Below the pieces are notes generated by a model. The model did no database searches and had not been told where the DNA came from. It saw only the letters and a list, made by a program, of their open reading frames with translations. The translations under genes were made by a program, and so were the position numbers. A stretch of 10,245 nt of DNA. It comes from Erysipelotrichaceae bacterium (lineage in GTDB: Bacteria; Bacillota_I; Bacilli_A; Erysipelotrichales; Erysipelotrichaceae). How positions within the stretch are numbered: the stretch's first letter is position 1; each line of letters begins with the position of its first letter. Of the stretch, positions 7,137 through 10,245 are shown piece after piece. Location of the stretch: NCBI GenBank assembly GCA_017511325.1, contig JAFWKS010000035.1, forward strand, positions 1 through 10,245. Reading direction: 5' to 3'.

Positions 7137-8872
7137 TGAGACTTACTGATGAAGTAATTAATGATATAAGGAACAGTGCCAGCATAACCGATGTCATAGG
7201 GCACTACATCCCTTTGAGCAAGGCAGGCAAAAGCTACAAGGCTGTCTGTCCTTTTCATGATGATCATGATCCTTCATTATCGATAAGTGAAGACAAACAG
7301 ATCTATAAATGTTTTGTTTGCGGCAACGGCGGCAATGTCTTTACTTTCGTACAGAATTTCAAGAAGATCTCCTTTCCTGAAGCGGTAGCGGAAGTTGCCA
7401 AGATTATCGGCAAGCCGATCGAGATCGAAGTCACAGAAAAGAAAGTATCGCCTAATCAGAAATACTACGACATGCTGAATGCGATGAACGCCTACTGTAA
7501 CTATCTTCTCAGCGCTTCAAAAGCCGGGGAAGAGGCGATGAAGTATCTTAATGACAGAGGTCTTGAAAAGGAAGCCATCGATTATTTCAATATCGGTCTG
7601 AATCCTTCCGGCGACAAGATCTACGAATATCTGCACAATCACAGCTTCATGGATGAAGACATGCTCAAGACCGGTATCTGCCGTATGACGGAATCAGGAA
7701 TACGCGATGTCTTCTATGAGCGCATCATCTTTCCGATCCACAACAAAGACGGCGATCCGATCGCCTACACTGCCAGGGACTACAGAGGGATCTCGGATTC
7801 CAAATACATCAACTCCAACGACAACATCATCTATACCAAAGGTGATAATCTCTACAACTACCATCGGGCATATTCATCAAGCCGTCAGGCAGGATATGTG
7901 TTATTGGTAGAAGGAGTCATGGACGTTATTGCATATCATCGCATCGGCAAGGATAACGTCGTGGCAAGCCTTGGCACAGCCTGTACCAGAAATCAGATCA
8001 CTTTATTAAAGACTCTAAGCAAGAAAGCAGTCCTTTCCTATGACGGCGACAATGCCGGCCAGGCAGCTAATCTGAAGATCGGCGAGATGCTGCTGAATGA
8101 AGGATTCAATGTCTATGTGATCGACAACAATACGCAACTTGACCCCGATGAGATCATCAAGCAGTATGGCCGCAATGCCCTGCGCGATCTTGAAGGCAAG
8201 CAGATCACGTACATCGATTTTGCGATCAAATACTATCGAAAGAAGTACAATCTCGACAACTATGAAGACCGTAAAAAGATGACGCTTCAGGTCTCTCAGC
8301 TTATCGAAAAACTTCAGGATGAGTATGATCGGGACAACTATTACAATGAACTCTTCGAGCTCACGAAAATAAGGAAAAGAAATACTTCCGAGGGATCGAA
8401 AGTAGGATATAATAATAAAGTGGCGGATTTCGGTTTTTCCCTGGATGGACTAACGAAAGCCGAATATGTGATCATCTCACAGATCGCCATGTCCAAAAAG
8501 GCGATGGACATCTTCCAGAAAGAACTTGGATGTCTGCTGGATGACAACGATCAGCGTCTGTCGATGCTGATAATCGATGACTACCGCCGCAACAGGACCT
8601 GTTCCTTATCCAGGATCTATGATGAGACTGATGATGAAGACATCAAGAATCTGATCACTAGCCTGGCATTATTGGAAACATTACCTGCTGAATTTGACGA
8701 AGCAAGCCTGAAAGGTGCCATCGGGAAAGTAAAACTGGAGATCAAGAAACGCAAAATGGCTGATCTAAAAGAAAAAATCGAAACTTTCGCAAGTCTGGAT
8801 CCTGAAAAGGCCAACGGATATCTTCGTGAATATGAACAGCTGATTAGAGAATTGGGAGGCAACAATGGCTAA
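7136..8872 (+). CDS. dnaG: DNA primase DnaG
   Basis: This 578-residue enzyme makes the RNA primers for replication and binds the DnaB-type helicase at the fork. The N-terminal CHC2 zinc finger has C38, H41, C59 and C62 (CPFH and CFVC). The RNA polymerase/Toprim domain carries EGVMD (E259 to D263) and the metal-binding DGD (D303, D305) in [11 protein letters not shown]. The C-terminal part, from about 430, is helical and charged, as expected for the helicase-binding domain, and poorly conserved. The length is close to the usual 580-600. The ATG at 7136 overlaps the glyS stop in TAATG and has no good ribosome binding site of its own, so translation probably depends on ribosomes finishing glyS. 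Its last eight bases overlap rpoD. Confidence 0.96.
   Translation: MRLTDEVINDIRNSASITDVIGHYIPLSKAGKSYKAVCPFHDDHDPSLSISEDKQIYKCFVCGNGGNVFTFVQNFKKISFPEAVAEVAKIIGKPIEIEVTEKKVSPNQKYYDMLNAMNAYCNYLLSASKAGEEAMKYLNDRGLEKEAIDYFNIGLNPSGDKIYEYLHNHSFMDEDMLKTGICRMTESGIRDVFYERIIFPIHNKDGDPIAYTARDYRGISDSKYINSNDNIIYTKGDNLYNYHRAYSSSRQAGYVLLVEGVMDVIAYHRIGKDNVVASLGTACTRNQITLLKTLSKKAVLSYDGDNAGQAANLKIGEMLLNEGFNVYVIDNNTQLDPDEIIKQYGRNALRDLEGKQITYIDFAIKYYRKKYNLDNYEDRKKMTLQVSQLIEKLQDEYDRDNYYNELFELTKIRKRNTSEGSKVGYNNKVADFGFSLDGLTKAEYVIISQIAMSKKAMDIFQKELGCLLDDNDQRLSMLIIDDYRRNRTCSLSRIYDETDDEDIKNLITSLALLETLPAEFDEASLKGAIGKVKLEIKKRKMADLKEKIETFASLDPEKANGYLREYEQLIRELGGNNG
8854..8859 (+). promoter_or_regulatory. Ribosome binding site that fixes the rpoD start
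   Basis: GGGAGG lies five bases before the ATG at 8865, inside the end of dnaG. It is the strongest such site on the right side of the window. It shows that the lysine-rich N-terminus is translated: the next in-frame ATG (8961) has no such site, and no other occurs before the region 1.1 segment. Confidence 0.85.
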
Positions 8873-10245
8873 ACAAGTTAAAAAAGAAGAAAAAAACAAG
8901 AAGGCAGCCGTAAAGAAGGCAAATGAAAAAGCTGTTAATAGGAAAGCTGAAACCAAAGCTATGAACAATACAAACAAGCCTTCTGCAAAAAAAGAAGTTA
9001 AGAAAGCAGTATTAAAGCCTGCCAAGAATGAAACTGCTAAAAAGAATATCAAAAAGGCTGAGACCAAGCCTGCAAAGAAGCCTTTAAAGGTTGAAGTTAA
9101 GAAAGCAGTCAAGGGGATTGCCAAAAAGGAAAGTAAACCTGTAAAGAAGGAAACAAAGAAAGAGCTTCCTGAAAAGGCTAAGAAGACTCTTAAAGAAGCC
9201 GTTAAAAAGGTCAAGAAGGAAACTAAAAAACAGGAGATCAAAAAAGCTGTCAAACCCGCAGCTAAGCAGGTCGAAAAAATAAAAAAAGAAGTCAAAAAGG
9301 AAATTAAGAAAACAGAAAAGAAAGAACCTGTAAAGCAGATCAAAAAAGAGATCAAGAAACAGGAAATAAAAAAAGAAGCAAAGAAGGTCGAAGAAGATAT
9401 AAAGAAGATTGAGAAGAAAGCTGAAAAAGCTGTTGAAGAAGTAAAAGCCAAAGCAGAAAAGAAAGCCAAGAACGAAAACATCAAGGAAGTGGTCAGCTCT
9501 GACGGCAAGACGATCAAAGCTGCCAAGAATGTCAAGAAATCATCTCTTGGCCTGAAGAAGAAATACAACGATATCGAAGATCTGAAAAACGATCTTATCG
9601 AACTTAACAGACAGGGCGTCGATATTGTACAGGCTGATGTTGTATCGGCTTTGGACAGATTCGAGATGAGCGATGATGAGATCGATCAGTTCTATGACTG
9701 GATCTCTTCTGTAAATATCGATCTGATCGATGAATCGGATGATGAGGAAGATCTGGAAGATGATGACTACCTGGCAAGTGAAGATGACAGTGATGAGGAC
9801 AATATGGACTCTGAGAAGAATATCGTCATCAACTATGAACAGGCTTCAACCTATACAAAGGTAAATGACCCAGTCAAGATGTATCTGAAGGAGATCGGCC
9901 GTGTATCACTGCTCAAGGCTGATCAGGAAGTAGAGATCGCCAAGCGTATCGAAAGAGGCATCGAAAATCCGAACAATGCCAAGATGGTCCAGGATGGTAT
10001 CGAGGCCAAAAATGAACTGATCAGTGCCAACCTGCGACTGGTCGTTGCGATCGCCAAGAAATATACCGGCAGAGGCATGCTTTTCCTGGATCTGATCCAG
10101 GAAGGCAATATGGGCCTGATCAAAGCAGTCGATAAATTCGATTACACCAAGGGCTTCAAGTTCTCAACTTATGCGACCTGGTGGATCAGACAGGCCATAA
10201 CGAGAGCCATTGCCGACCAGGCCAGAACGATAAGGATTCCGGTCC
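8865..10245 (+). CDS. rpoD: RNA polymerase housekeeping sigma factor RpoD/SigA with long lysine-rich N-terminal extension (3' partial)
   Basis: The frame is open from the ATG at 8865 to the window edge: 460 full codons and no stop, so the gene is cut on the right. Residues 1-229 are low-complexity, with about 84 Lys, only one Arg, and most of the rest Ala, Glu, Val, Ile and Pro. Residues 230-288 ([18 protein letters not shown] onward) look like region 1.1. Residues 289-317 are very acidic (19 of 29 Asp/Glu). The conserved core then begins: region 1.2 at [11 protein letters not shown] (335-345), region 2 from [22 protein letters not shown] (383 on), the sigma-70 signature [18 protein letters not shown], and the -10-recognition helix [14 protein letters not shown]. 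Regions 3 and 4 lie outside. It overlaps dnaG by eight bases and has GGGAGG five bases upstream. Typical Bacillota SigA has about 370-390 residues; this one should exceed 600. Confidence 0.95.
   Translation, partial: MAKQVKKEEKNKKAAVKKANEKAVNRKAETKAMNNTNKPSAKKEVKKAVLKPAKNETAKKNIKKAETKPAKKPLKVEVKKAVKGIAKKESKPVKKETKKELPEKAKKTLKEAVKKVKKETKKQEIKKAVKPAAKQVEKIKKEVKKEIKKTEKKEPVKQIKKEIKKQEIKKEAKKVEEDIKKIEKKAEKAVEEVKAKAEKKAKNENIKEVVSSDGKTIKAAKNVKKSSLGLKKKYNDIEDLKNDLIELNRQGVDIVQADVVSALDRFEMSDDEIDQFYDWISSVNIDLIDESDDEEDLEDDDYLASEDDSDEDNMDSEKNIVINYEQASTYTKVNDPVKMYLKEIGRVSLLKADQEVEIAKRIERGIENPNNAKMVQDGIEAKNELISANLRLVVAIAKKYTGRGMLFLDLIQEGNMGLIKAVDKFDYTKGFKFSTYATWWIRQAITRAIADQARTIRIPV
8994..9109 (+). repeat. 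Direct repeat within the lysine-rich rpoD extension
   Basis: The 17-base sequence GAAGTTAAGAAAGCAGT occurs at 8994-9010 and again at 9093-9109. The copies are 99 bases (33 codons) apart and in the same frame, each giving EVKKAV. Weaker copies of the peptide theme ([19 protein letters not shown]) continue to about 9380, which suggests growth of the tail by internal duplication. Confidence 0.6.

Noticed and set aside
8408..8413. A perfect TATAAT inside dnaG, considered as an internal promoter for rpoD
   Set aside because: No reasonable -35 box is found 15-19 bases upstream, and AT-rich codons make the hexamer likely by chance. Internal sigA promoters do exist in other Bacillota, so it is not excluded.
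8765..9568. A 267-codon open frame on the - strand, very rich in Phe, Ser and Leu
   Set aside because: It is the mirror of the lysine-rich codons (AAA/AAG read as TTT/CTT) of rpoD and the end of dnaG. The rpoD frame has a strong ribosome binding site and continues into an unmistakable sigma-70 core.

Overview
The window comes from a Bacillota genome of moderate GC. The sequence suggests an Erysipelotrichia-like gut fermenter, but this is an inference. The main grounds are the order glycyl-tRNA synthetase - primase - housekeeping sigma factor, the single-chain (alpha2-type) GlyRS, the strong GGAGG ribosome binding sites, a formate-channel homologue, and a CofE-like ligase of the type found in organisms without coenzyme F420. 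No phage, insertion sequence, CRISPR array, tRNA or rRNA was seen, and genes fill almost all of the window. No gap exceeds about 100 bases.

Region 1 (1-958, + strand) is the end of an ABC transporter operon: the last 35 residues of a permease, then a complete ATPase. The pair resembles the COG4120/COG1101 amino-acid-type transporters. It ends at a strong bidirectional hairpin terminator shared with the convergent gene that follows.

Region 2 (960-4279, - strand) holds three genes. In their own direction of transcription these are a long CofE-like (F420-0:glutamate ligase superfamily) protein with its own terminator, a formate/nitrite transporter family channel, and a CPA-type cation:proton antiporter without a C-terminal regulatory domain. 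Each is preceded by a perfect TATAAT box and a GGAGG ribosome binding site. In the channel, the usual pore histidine position is glutamine.

Region 3 (4382-10245, + strand) is a tightly overlapping operon transcribed divergently from region 2: a COG2509-type FAD-dependent oxidoreductase, glyS, dnaG and rpoD. Every junction overlaps (11, 1 and 8 bases), which implies transcriptional and translational coupling of tRNA charging, replication priming and housekeeping transcription. This is a variant of the classical macromolecular synthesis operon. rpoD runs off the right edge.

The most unusual feature is rpoD itself. Its normal sigma-70 core is preceded by about 230 residues that are very rich in lysine and resemble a histone-H1 tail. 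After region 1.1 comes a strongly acidic stretch. No other undescribed multi-gene system is visible. The remaining genes look like ordinary chromosomal housekeeping and metabolism.
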